This document shows positions 1-6,328 of a DNA stretch of 10,329 nt, in pieces. The stretch's first letter is position 1, and each line of letters begins with the position of its first letter. A program made the position numbers and the translations under genes. The DNA is from Lachnospiraceae bacterium AM93-12TA (GTDB taxonomy: Bacteria; Bacillota; Clostridia; Lachnospirales; Lachnospiraceae), in the NCBI GenBank assembly GCA_027698105.1, contig JAQERH010000060.1, positions 1-10,329 of the forward strand, read 5' to 3'. The notes under the pieces are model-generated. The model was not told the origin of the DNA and searched no databases. It saw only the letters and a program-made list of their open reading frames with translations.

Positions 1-51
1 GCGGATTCCGGACTTTCACCAGTTAGAGACGTGCGCCGCCGGGCGCACTGA
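1..51 (+). other. Unassigned end of an upstream unit
   Basis: One forward frame is open from the window edge to a TGA at 49-51 (ending R-R-R-A-H) and is followed 6 bases later by an intrinsic terminator, as a 3' gene end would be. I do not recognise the residues, and two other frames are also open for part of this stretch. A perfect 7-bp GC-rich hairpin (31-37 with 42-48, loop GCCG) overlaps the putative last codons. This may be the end of a gene or only a transcribed 3' region. Confidence 0.2.
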
Positions 52-57
52 TACAAA

Positions 58-91
58 AGACTGCGTCTCATATGGGACACAGTCTTTTTTC
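58..91 (+). terminator. Intrinsic terminator
   Basis: AGACTG-C-GTCTC (58-69) pairs with GGGACACAGTCT (74-85) around a short loop, with a few mismatches or wobbles, and runs into TTTTTT. It ends whatever transcript enters from the left and insulates the promoter that starts 13 bases downstream. Confidence 0.8.
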
Positions 92-103
92 TTCGTCTTT
101 TTC

Positions 104-131
104 TTGACAAATCTCAGATTCTGTGTATAAT
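104..131 (+). promoter_or_regulatory. Promoter for the 3D-domain gene
   Basis: A perfect TTGACA (104-109) and a perfect TATAAT (126-131) lie 16 bases apart, a housekeeping sigma-A type promoter. The predicted transcript starts near 138 and has a 5' leader of about 105 nt, AT-rich, without a structure I recognise. A ribosome binding site (AGAAAGG, ending at 238) precedes the ATG at 245. Confidence 0.8.
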
Positions 132-244
132 ACTTTCTTACGGCCACAATTATTACAAATGTGTTACATTTATTAACTTTTGTAATATTCCAGCTGTGTT
201 TTTTAATATCCTATTCTATATCTGAAATTTAAGAAAGGTTTTTT

Positions 245-964
245 ATGAAACAGACACTAAAATTATGTTTTTTAACTATGTTTTTTACACTGCTCGCCGC
301 TTTTTCTTCATTTGCTTCCGGCAGCAGCGCAGGGCATCTTGATTTTTTCGATGAATCCGGCATCTCTGGATGGTTTTATGAAACAGGCCGCCCTGCGGAA
401 GCAGCCTCTTTTTCCATCCGGCTGACAAACGCCGTTACAGGAGAAACGGTTCAGGAAATTCCCATGACCTCCTCCCTCTCCCGTCCGGATCTGGAAGGAC
501 AAACCGGAAGCGGAAGCACTCCCGGTTTCTACACTTCCATTGACTGGGATTCTCTGGGCGGCGGTCTCTACACAGCCTCCATCGTAAGCGGCGGCAAAAC
601 AGTGGGCAATTCTCTCTCCCACTATTCCGGAAGCAAGAACAGCGAAAGTGGTCTCCCGGAAGGAGTTTCTTCTGTACAGAATCTGGGCTCTTTTCGTATT
701 ACCGGCTACTGCGCCTGCCGCAAATGCAGCGCAGGATGGGGCGGACGGACCAGCTCCGGAGCCATGGCTGTCTCCAGAAGAACTGTGGCAGTTGATCCCA
801 GAGTCATTCCCATGGGAAGCCGTCTTCTCATTAACGGTCAGGTTTATGTAGCAGAGGATACAGGAGGCGGAGTAAAAAGAAATCATATTGATATCTACTG
901 CGATTCTCATGCCCAGGCTAAAAGCCTTCCCTTCCAGAATGCTCAGGTCTTCCTGCTGCGGTAA
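245..964 (+). CDS. Secreted 3D-domain cell-wall protein
   Basis: 239 residues. Residues 1-25 form a signal peptide: a K after the first Met, a hydrophobic core LCFLTMFFTLLAAF, then an S-F-A-S-G cleavage region. Residues about 31-125 are an extracellular beta-rich module beginning GHLDFFDESGISGWFYETG; such modules occur in other secreted clostridial proteins. Residues about 148-239 match the 3D domain, a double-psi beta-barrel related to the catalytic part of lytic transglycosylase MltA and found in YocH/YabE-type wall proteins. The three signature aspartates are D184 (AVDPRVIPMG), D205 (AEDTGG) and D216 (HIDIY). A cysteine cluster YCACRKC (C156, C158, C161) opens the domain. The likely role is peptidoglycan remodelling outside the cell; actual cleavage activity is inferred from the family. 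It is monocistronic, with its own promoter, and faces a convergent gene downstream. Confidence 0.9.
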   Translation: MKQTLKLCFLTMFFTLLAAFSSFASGSSAGHLDFFDESGISGWFYETGRPAEAASFSIRLTNAVTGETVQEIPMTSSLSRPDLEGQTGSGSTPGFYTSIDWDSLGGGLYTASIVSGGKTVGNSLSHYSGSKNSESGLPEGVSSVQNLGSFRITGYCACRKCSAGWGGRTSSGAMAVSRRTVAVDPRVIPMGSRLLINGQVYVAEDTGGGVKRNHIDIYCDSHAQAKSLPFQNAQVFLLR

Positions 965-1042
965 CAGACTGAATCCTGTTTTTCTTTTTTCAGAAGGCCT
1001 TCTTCCTATTTAAAAGGAACTGTGGCAGAGGCAGTCCCTGAC

Positions 1043-1095
1043 GCTCAGAAGCCTCCCCCAGAGAGAAGAATGTCTCTCTGGGGGAGGCTCTGAGC
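1043..1095. terminator. Long hairpin between convergent genes
   Basis: GCTCAGA-A-GCCTCCCCCAGAGAGA (1043-1066) pairs with 1073-1095 to give about 22 bp with a single bulged base and the six-base loop AGAATG. It sits between two convergent genes, where a shared terminator is expected, but neither strand shows a T-tract directly after the stem, so it may act by transcript-end protection instead. A second copy of the arm motif GGGAGGCT lies at 1123-1130. Confidence 0.55.
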
Positions 1096-1139
1096 ATTAA
1101 AACACATATGTAAATATAAAAAGGGAGGCTTAGTAATTC

Positions 1140-1661
1140 CTAGAACCGCGCCATACAGGAGCGAATCATATCTGCGGTTCCCTCGATTCCAAAGCGGGAG
1201 CTTGTAATAATCAGATCGTAATCCACCTTATCTCCGCACTCTGTCACAGAATAGATATCTCTCATTCTGCATCTTTCCTTATCCATGGCAGCGATCTTTT
1301 CTTCTGCAGTCTGGCGGTCAATTTTTTCACTGTCCATAGCCCAGCGGATCTTGCTTTCCATATCAGCCTTTACAAAGACGTTAACATTCTTCTCTCTTCC
1401 CTGAAGTACACCGGCTGCACAGGTTCCAACAAAAATGCAGGAGCCCTTATCAGCCAAGAACTTGATGGCCTCTCTATGCATTGCAGGAATTTTATTTTCA
1501 TCCTCTGCTGCTCCCTCCGGAACCAGATGATTTTCCTCTGCCACCTGTGTCAAAGCTTTTTTATCATAGAGCGGGACTCCTGTCTTTTTAGACAGCCACT
1601 CTGCAATCCTACGTCCGTTGCTTCCATACTCTCTTTCAATACAAACTGTTTTTCTTGACAT
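1140..1661 (-). CDS. Cytidylate-kinase-like family protein
   Basis: 173 residues, similar to the cytidylate-kinase-like family of Clostridia (P-loop NMP-kinase fold). The N-terminus has the hallmark IEREYGSNGRRIAEWL (residues 8-23), a glycine-rich nucleotide-binding loop replacing a classical Walker A, followed by GVPLYDKKAL. The C-terminal half holds D127-K-E-R, then VDYDLIITSSRFG (147-158). Family members usually run about 190-210 residues and carry a G-R-C-A-D motif at the position of GTCAA here (79-83), so the arginine and aspartate are gone. It could be a divergent kinase or a non-catalytic nucleotide sensor; substrate unknown. AGGAGG (complement of 1671-1676) stands 9 bases before the ATG. 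The gene is divergent from the LysR-type regulator, which is compatible with control by it but not proof. Confidence 0.8.
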   Translation of the reverse strand: MSRKTVCIEREYGSNGRRIAEWLSKKTGVPLYDKKALTQVAEENHLVPEGAAEDENKIPAMHREAIKFLADKGSCIFVGTCAAGVLQGREKNVNVFVKADMESKIRWAMDSEKIDRQTAEEKIAAMDKERCRMRDIYSVTECGDKVDYDLIITSSRFGIEGTADMIRSCMARF

Positions 1662-1751
1662 ACCTTAAATCCTCCTAATCCATTATCATTTTTATTCAGG
1701 CCAAAGCCGTTTCCCGTTCCCCATTTACGAGCTCTCCTTATCTTTGCCCTT

Positions 1752-1781
1752 ATTATACGTTATTTTTTTAACGATATCCAA
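1752..1781 (-). promoter_or_regulatory. Candidate promoter of the kinase-like gene
   Basis: On the minus strand TTGGAT (complement of 1776-1781) and a perfect TATAAT (complement of 1752-1757) are 18 bases apart. The transcript would start near 1745 and carry an approximately 85-nt leader. The -35 matches consensus only in its first three bases. Confidence 0.5.
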
Positions 1782-1791
1782 TACTTTATTT

Positions 1792-1820
1792 TTATCAATT
1801 CATAATATTCACGTTATAAT
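1792..1820 (+). promoter_or_regulatory. Candidate promoter of the LysR-type gene
   Basis: TTATCA (1792-1797) and TATAAT (1815-1820) are 17 bases apart. A second TATAAT at 1857-1862 lacks a good -35. The two divergent promoters lie within about 70 bases, and an ATAA-N8-TTAT dyad overlaps the forward -10, a plausible but unproven LysR-type site. AAAGGAGG (1932-1939) is the ribosome binding site of the ATG at 1951. Confidence 0.45.
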
Positions 1821-1950
1821 TTACTGTATTTCCCTTTCTTTTTTCCAGTTTTACAGTATAATAGAAAGAAAAAGCAGACTGACTTCCCATAAAACCGGAA
1901 AATCTGTTTTCTATTTTTTTAACAATTCCTGAAAGGAGGCTGTTTATCAT

Positions 1951-2838
1951 ATGGAACTGCTTCAGCTTCGCTACTTTCTTGTAGCAGCCAAATACCAGCA
2001 CATGACAAAGGCAGCCGAAGTTCTAAGGATTGCCCAGCCGGCTCTCTCCCAGTCCATCAAGCGTCTGGAACACGAACTGGGTGTCCCCCTCTTCGATAGG
2101 GAGAAACGAAATATCAGGCTGAATGACGCCGGACAATTTCTGGAACAAAAGCTGCTGCCGATCATGGCTGCCCTGGAGGAACTTCCGTCTGAAATTAAGA
2201 AAAGAGATTTAATGAATCAGCGCACAATTTACTTAAATCTGCTGGCCGCTACCAGGCTGGTGACTGACTGCATCATTGCTTATAAAGAGCTTCATCCGGA
2301 AGTCATTTTCCGCCTGGTACAGGATCCTGCCAGGGAACATGACGATATCTGCATCTCCACCGTATTTCCAGGAGAATTCAAGAAAGAAAAGGATCATCTG
2401 CTGCTCCGTGAGCGATTTTTCATGGCTGTTCCAGCCGATTCCGCCTACAGCTCCCAGGCCTTTGTCAGTCTTCCTGAACTGCAGAACGAGGGCTTTATCA
2501 GCCTCTCCAATAACCGGCCAATCAGGCGGATCTGCGATCGTTTCTGCCTGGAGGCCGGTTTCGCTCCCCACACTGTCTGTGAGACAGACAATCCTGAATC
2601 TGTCCGGAACCTGATTGCCGCAGGCCTGGGCGTAGGCTTCTGGCCAGAATATTCCTGGGGACTTCTCTCATCCCCAAAAATCCGCCTTCTTCCCATCGCG
2701 CAGGTGGAATGCTGTAGGGATATTATCATCCGTTTCCGCCCCAGAAACGAGGAGATGAAAATAGCCACAGACTTTTTCTGTTTCCTGATGGACTACACCA
2801 GGAAAAAAATCGGGGACAGTGAAATTGATTTTTCTTGA
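1951..2838 (+). CDS. LysR-family transcriptional regulator
   Basis: 295 residues, the normal length of the family. Residues 1-60 are the winged helix-turn-helix: MELLQLRYFLVAAKYQHMTK followed by AAEVLRIAQPALSQSIKRLE (recognition helix about 28-40) and GVPLFDR at 44-50. A linker helix of about 62-88 leads to the effector-binding domain (about 90-290), with the usual AAGLGVGFWPEYSW-type segment late in the domain. The ligand cannot be read from the sequence. The ATG is preceded by AAAGGAGG with 11 bases of spacing. The gene diverges from the cytidylate-kinase-like gene across 289 bases. No terminator follows: the stop codon at 2836-2838 is inside the next promoter, so read-through transcripts would enter the mgtE riboswitch and be subject to its terminator. 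Confidence 0.93.
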   Translation: MELLQLRYFLVAAKYQHMTKAAEVLRIAQPALSQSIKRLEHELGVPLFDREKRNIRLNDAGQFLEQKLLPIMAALEELPSEIKKRDLMNQRTIYLNLLAATRLVTDCIIAYKELHPEVIFRLVQDPAREHDDICISTVFPGEFKKEKDHLLLRERFFMAVPADSAYSSQAFVSLPELQNEGFISLSNNRPIRRICDRFCLEAGFAPHTVCETDNPESVRNLIAAGLGVGFWPEYSWGLLSSPKIRLLPIAQVECCRDIIIRFRPRNEEMKIATDFFCFLMDYTRKKIGDSEIDFS

Positions 2839-2863
2839 CACAGGCTTTCAGATATGTTAGAAC
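2835..2863 (+). promoter_or_regulatory. mgtE promoter overlapping the lysR stop codon
   Basis: TTGACA (2835-2840) contains the TGA stop of the LysR gene. Seventeen bases on is TAGAAC (2858-2863), preceded by TGT, giving an extended -10 (TGn). A start near 2870 would place the M-box at the 5' end of the transcript, which is where the riboswitch must be. Confidence 0.65.
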
Positions 2864-2875
2864 TGAAAGAGAAAA

Positions 2876-3083
2876 AAGAACATTCGGTAGGTGAGGCTAC
2901 CACAGGGATAAGGGTTACTGCCGGTTAAAAGTGGAGACACTTCTAATCAGGTTAGCAGTCTGTGTCGGATTAAGGCGCAGAATAATGTAATTTTCAGGCC
3001 CTGTGAAGCTAAAGCTTGAACGGATAGTGATACGTATTTCCAGATCCATATCATTCGCTCAGGCTGATGATATGGATTTTTTT
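2876..3083 (+). promoter_or_regulatory. M-box (ykoK) Mg2+ riboswitch
   Basis: The conserved core AGGTGAGGCTACCACAGGGA (2889-2908) followed by ACTGCC (2917-2922), and the 3' element GCTAAAGCTTGAACGGAT (3008-3025), match the M-box as known from Bacillus mgtE leaders. The closing helix can form between ATTCG (2882-2886) and CGGAT (3021-3025). Established mechanism: Mg2+ compacts the aptamer, freeing the downstream strand to form a terminator, so mgtE is expressed only when Mg2+ is low. The aptamer is followed by a clear terminator and by the Mg2+ transporter gene, fully consistent with this role. Confidence 0.93.
3044..3083 (+). terminator. Riboswitch expression-platform terminator
   Basis: ATCCATATCAT (3044-3054) pairs perfectly with ATGATATGGAT (3067-3077) around a 12-base loop, and the stem runs into seven Ts (3077-3083). 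This is the regulated intrinsic terminator of the M-box; the competing antiterminator would use the 3' part of the aptamer. Confidence 0.9.
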
Positions 3084-3120
3084 GCAGCATCCGGCTGAGA
3101 CTTTACAGATGGAATGCTGC
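3084..3120 (+). other. Hairpin directly after the riboswitch
   Basis: GCAGCATCC (3084-3092) pairs with GG-A-ATGCTGC (3111-3120) with one bulged base. It starts at the base after the terminator T-tract, has no T-tract of its own, and lies 10 bases before the ribosome binding site of the short leader ORF. It may separate the riboswitch from the second leader segment. Confidence 0.45.
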
Positions 3121-3145
3121 CGATTAGAAGAAAGGATGTGAGTGC

Positions 3146-3223
3146 ATGGACGGAGACGGTCACCCTGATACCTGTAAATTAGAATACGCGAAGCTGGCTA
3201 TCCGCCTGTGCAGGTCCATCTGA
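3146..3223 (+). CDS. Candidate 25-residue leader peptide of mgtE
   Basis: An ATG at 3146 follows AAAGGA (3131-3136) with 9 bases of spacing and opens 25 codons to a TGA at 3221-3223, 69 bases before mgtE. The peptide begins MDGDGHPDT (three Asp and one Pro in the first eight residues) and then turns basic and hydrophobic: C-K-L-E-Y-A-K-L-A-I-R-L-C-R-S-I. Acidic and proline-rich N-termini are known to make translating ribosomes fall apart at low Mg2+; enterobacterial MgtL uses this to control mgtA. Codons 12-18 form the left arm of a long hairpin (3181-3264), so ribosome position would affect folding. That the ORF is translated and regulatory is inference. A competing frame from GTG at 3138 is shorter and less well placed. 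Confidence 0.5.
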   Translation: MDGDGHPDTCKLEYAKLAIRLCRSI

Positions 3224-3264
3224 CCACAGCCGGGTCCTTTTTCAGCCGGTTTTTCGCGTATTCT
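3181..3264 (+). promoter_or_regulatory. Long hairpin in the mgtE leader, overlapping the leader ORF
   Basis: AGAATACGCGAA (3181-3192) is perfectly complementary to TTCGCGTATTCT (3253-3264). The pairing continues after a two-base bulge, GCTGGCT (3193-3199) with AGCCGGT (3244-3250), giving about 19 bp. A second AGCCGG at 3228-3233 offers an alternative partner for CTGGCT, and the loop can form small hairpins such as CCTG-TG-CAGG. There is no T-tract after it, and the mgtE ribosome binding site (AGGAGG, 3279-3284) stays outside the stem. The left arm is inside the leader ORF, an attenuator-like arrangement. The effect on expression is unknown. Confidence 0.6.
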
Positions 3265-3292
3265 GCGATATGCTGAATAGGAGGACACTGAC

Positions 3293-4696
3293 ATGAGAAG
3301 ACATGAATTTATTAACGAAGAGATTGTTCAGGAGATCATTCAGTTTATAAGATCTGAAAAAAACCGGGAAGCACTGCTCTCCCATCTGGATGATTACCAT
3401 GACTACGATATTGCCCAGGCTTTAGAAGAGCTGACACCGGAGGAGCGGCGTGAGCTCTACGAAAAAATGGGCGCAGAGTGGACAGCAGAGATTTTCTCCT
3501 ACTATGACGAGCCGGAAACCCTGATGACCGAGCTGGCCCCCAGAGAGGCTGCAAACGTTATTGAGTACATGGACTCCGACGATGCGGCAGAGCTTTTAGA
3601 TCAGCTGCCCGATTCCTTCCAGGATAAAATCGAGGAAAATTTAAGCGAGGAAACTTCTGGAGATATTAAGCTGATTTCTTCCTACGAGGATGATGAAATC
3701 GGAAGCCTGATCAGCAACAACTATATTTCCATCTGCCATACTCTGACTGTCAAGGAAGCCATGAAGGAGCTCATTCGCCAGTCTGCTGATAATGACAATA
3801 TTACCACACTCTATGCAGTGGATGAGCATGAACGCTTTTATGGAGCCATTGATTTAAAGGATTTGATTCTGGCCAGAGACTATACGCCTCTGGAAAGCAT
3901 TATTGTCAACTCCTATCCCTTTGTCCATGATCACGATGATCTGGAAGAGTGTATGGACTGGATCCGCGATTACGAGGAAGATTCCCTTCCTGTTCTCGAC
4001 CAGGATGACCGCCTGATTGGCGTTATTACTGTCCAGGATATTGTAGACTATATGGAAGAGGAATCAAAAGAGGTTTACAACAAGCTGGCCGGTATCGCAG
4101 AAGGCGACGGCAGTGAAGATATGAAGGAAACTCTGGCCGTCAGCATGAAAAAACGCCTTCCCTGGCTGATTGCGCTTCTGTTTCTCGGCATGTTCGTATC
4201 AAGTGTCGTGGGAATGTTCGAGGGAATTGTGTCAAAAGTTGCAATTCTTGTATGCTTCCAGTCCCTGATTCTTGACATGGCCGGAAATGTGGGAACCCAG
4301 TCCCTGGCAGTTACTATCCGCGTTCTGATGGACGAGGATATCACCTTTAAGACAAGACTGGCGCTTATCTGGAAGGAAGTAAAAATCGGCATGGCAAACG
4401 GAGGTCTGCTGGGAATCGTATCCTTCCTCTGCATCGGCGTTTACGTATGGCTGTTTAAGGGAAATTCCATCCTGTACGGCTTTGCAGTTTCCGCCTGCGT
4501 CGGAATCTCCCTGCTGCTGGCTATGGCCATCTCCAGCCTGGCAGGAACCGTGATTCCTCTGTTTTTCCACAAAATCAAGGTAGATCCGGCAGTTGCCTCC
4601 GGTCCCTTAATCACAACTGTCAATGACCTGGTGGCAGTTATTACCTACTATGGCATGGCGTGGCTGATGCTGTTTCACCTGTTTCATCTGGCCTGA
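3293..4696 (+). CDS. mgtE: Magnesium transporter MgtE
   Basis: 467 residues, close to the family's usual 450-460. Residues 1-130 are the acidic superhelical N domain (repeats such as ALEELTPEERRELYEKM and AAELLDQLPDS). Residues about 135-255 are a CBS pair, with VKEAMKEL-type and GVITVQDIVDYM segments; in the Thermus structure N and CBS domains bind Mg2+ and lock the pore. A plug helix (about 258-285) leads to five membrane helices (about 289-466). The pore signature MAGNVGTQS is at 329-337 and the conserved aspartate of TTVND is D445, equivalent by motif to the Mg2+-selecting aspartate of Thermus MgtE. Role: Mg2+ channel of the cytoplasmic membrane, closed by intracellular Mg2+. AGGAGG stands 8 bases before the ATG. 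Expression is controlled by the M-box and possibly by the leader ORF; a bidirectional terminator follows. Confidence 0.97.
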   Translation: MRRHEFINEEIVQEIIQFIRSEKNREALLSHLDDYHDYDIAQALEELTPEERRELYEKMGAEWTAEIFSYYDEPETLMTELAPREAANVIEYMDSDDAAELLDQLPDSFQDKIEENLSEETSGDIKLISSYEDDEIGSLISNNYISICHTLTVKEAMKELIRQSADNDNITTLYAVDEHERFYGAIDLKDLILARDYTPLESIIVNSYPFVHDHDDLEECMDWIRDYEEDSLPVLDQDDRLIGVITVQDIVDYMEEESKEVYNKLAGIAEGDGSEDMKETLAVSMKKRLPWLIALLFLGMFVSSVVGMFEGIVSKVAILVCFQSLILDMAGNVGTQSLAVTIRVLMDEDITFKTRLALIWKEVKIGMANGGLLGIVSFLCIGVYVWLFKGNSILYGFAVSACVGISLLLAMAISSLAGTVIPLFFHKIKVDPAVASGPLITTVNDLVAVITYYGMAWLMLFHLFHLA

Positions 4697-4728
4697 TCAG
4701 GGTTTCAGAACGCTGTTTTTATAAAAAG

Positions 4729-4790
4729 AAAAGAGGAGAGCTTTCCTGTTCTAATAAAAGAACTGAAAAGCTCTTCTCTTTTTTATTTTT
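4729..4790. terminator. Bidirectional terminator between mgtE and the MATE gene
   Basis: AAGAGGAGAGCTTT (4731-4744) pairs with AAAGCTCTTCTCTT (4767-4780), one G-T wobble, and an inner GTTCT/AGAAC stem caps the hairpin. On the plus strand it runs into a long T-tract (4779-4790). On the minus strand the A-rich left flank (4722-4732) gives the reverse T-tract, so it can end both convergent transcripts. Confidence 0.85.
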
Positions 4791-4825
4791 ATCCTTAAAA
4801 CCCCGGATATAGTTCCTCTCCAGCG

Positions 4826-6250
4826 TTATCTTCCTGTCTCTGCCGCCTGAAGCCTTTCTGTCTCCATCTGGGTCTGAAGCTCTTTCATGTGGCGCATCTC
4901 CCGCCTGATCAGAAGCATGGTAACAAGAAATGCAGCAAAATCGGCTGCCGGGCCTGCAAACATGATTCCATCAATGCCAAACAGCAGTGGCAGAACTAAA
5001 AGCAGAGGAACAAGGAAAAATACCTGTCTTGTCAGTGACAGAATCACACCCTTCACCGGCTTTCCAATAGCTGCAAAAAAATTAGAAGACTGCAGCTGCA
5101 CTCCGTTTATCGTTACCATGAACAGAAAGATTCTCAGAAAACGAATGGCAAATTCAAAATAAAGGGGTTCTCCTGTTCCAAACACAGAAATAATCTGCCT
5201 TGGGAACAGCTGAAACAGAAGAAATCCGATTCCGGAAACCGTAAGATTCCAGGTAAGGGCAAGGCGGTAAATCCCTCTCACTCTCTCATACTGCTTCGCT
5301 CCATAGTTAAATCCTATAATAGGCTGGGCTCCCTGGGCAATTCCGATAATAACGGCCAGAAGAATGGCATTTGTCTTCATTACAATTCCACAGCTGGCCA
5401 GTGGAATCTCACTTCCATAGACAGAGCGGGCACCATAGTAAGTGAGTGAATTGTTTAATACAATCTGTACAAAAGTAAGCGCCAGCTGATTCAGGCTTCC
5501 ATTCATTCCCAGGGAAGCAATCCTTCCATACACCCTAAAACAGGGAATAAAATGGCGGCGTTCCAGCTTCACATGGTGGAACTTCTTCAGGTAATACAAA
5601 GCCATCAGACAGGAAACCAGCTGTCCTACTACTGTGGCAATGGCAGCCCCTGCTACTCCCTGGTGAAGCACAAAAATAAAAACGGGATCCAGAACCGTAT
5701 TAATAACAGCTCCCACCACCATGCAGATCATGGAATATTTCGGACTTCCATCTGCCCTGGCCAGATTGCTGAGTCCATTGGTGAGAATCAGCAGAGGCAT
5801 ACCGGCTGCTGTAATGCGGGTGTAGCTCTCCGCATACGGCATAATCTCCTGAGTAGCTCCAAATACTGTCAAAAGAGGAGTCAGAAACCATTCCACTGCC
5901 ACTACATAGAGGATACCCATAAAAACCATCATGGAAACGGCATTTCCCACGGTCCGGGCCGCCTGCTCTTCTCTTCCTGCTCCCAGCTCCAGAGAAAAAC
6001 AGGAAGCACTTCCGATTCCGATAAGCAGGGCAATGGCCAGACAGATGGTTGTCAGAGGATAGGACACATTCGTAGCTGCATTGCCCAGATATCCTACACC
6101 CTGGCCGATAAAAATCTGATCTACAATATTATAGAGAGAGCTGACCAGCATGGCAATGATGCTGGGGATGGCATAGCTCTTTAAGAGAACAGGAAGCTTC
6201 TCATAGCCGAGAGGATTTCCCTGCTCTGTCTGTGATATTGTCTGTGTCAT
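4826..6250 (-). CDS. MATE-family (MepA-like) efflux transporter
   Basis: 474 residues with about 12 hydrophobic helices in two MatE repeats (about 23-185 and 245-410). The first repeat has the family segment SLYNIVDQIFIGQGVGYLGNAA (38-59, slightly gapped reading by eye), the LARADGSPKYSM loop and VLDPVFIFVL; the second has GIAQGAQPIIGFNYGAKQY. These features fit the MepA-like branch of MATE multidrug/cation antiporters, which export cationic drugs using Na+ or H+ gradients. The substrate here cannot be deduced. The C-terminal tail from about residue 450 is hydrophilic and rich in E, Q and R. AAGGAA (complement of 6258-6263) is 7 bases before the ATG. It lies 78 bases downstream of the glyoxalase-like gene with no obvious terminator or promoter between, so co-transcription is likely. 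Confidence 0.93.
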   Translation of the reverse strand: MTQTISQTEQGNPLGYEKLPVLLKSYAIPSIIAMLVSSLYNIVDQIFIGQGVGYLGNAATNVSYPLTTICLAIALLIGIGSASCFSLELGAGREEQAARTVGNAVSMMVFMGILYVVAVEWFLTPLLTVFGATQEIMPYAESYTRITAAGMPLLILTNGLSNLARADGSPKYSMICMVVGAVINTVLDPVFIFVLHQGVAGAAIATVVGQLVSCLMALYYLKKFHHVKLERRHFIPCFRVYGRIASLGMNGSLNQLALTFVQIVLNNSLTYYGARSVYGSEIPLASCGIVMKTNAILLAVIIGIAQGAQPIIGFNYGAKQYERVRGIYRLALTWNLTVSGIGFLLFQLFPRQIISVFGTGEPLYFEFAIRFLRIFLFMVTINGVQLQSSNFFAAIGKPVKGVILSLTRQVFFLVPLLLVLPLLFGIDGIMFAGPAADFAAFLVTMLLIRREMRHMKELQTQMETERLQAAETGR

Positions 6251-6328
6251 TAGTAAGTTCCTTCTTTCTGTTTCATATTTCTGTACGTATGACGTCCGCC
6301 TGTTCTTATAAAAGCTGGTTCTTCTGAA

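Noticed and set aside
308..910. A 200-codon open frame on the minus strand
   Set aside because: It is antisense to the 3D-domain gene, has no recognisable domain, and the forward frame has a signal peptide, ribosome binding site and conserved domain.
992..1003. The palindrome AGAAGGCCTTCT as terminator of the 3D-domain gene
   Set aside because: It is a gapless 12-base palindrome with no loop and no T-tract after it; the T-rich stretch lies before it.
1744..1932. A 62-codon open frame in the lysR/kinase intergenic region
   Set aside because: It is AT-rich, without a ribosome binding site, and covers both promoters; its hydrophobic look comes from T-rich DNA.
5552..6184. A 210-codon open frame on the plus strand
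   Set aside because: It is the complement of the MATE gene; its His/Gln-rich composition is what the reverse of membrane-helix codons gives.
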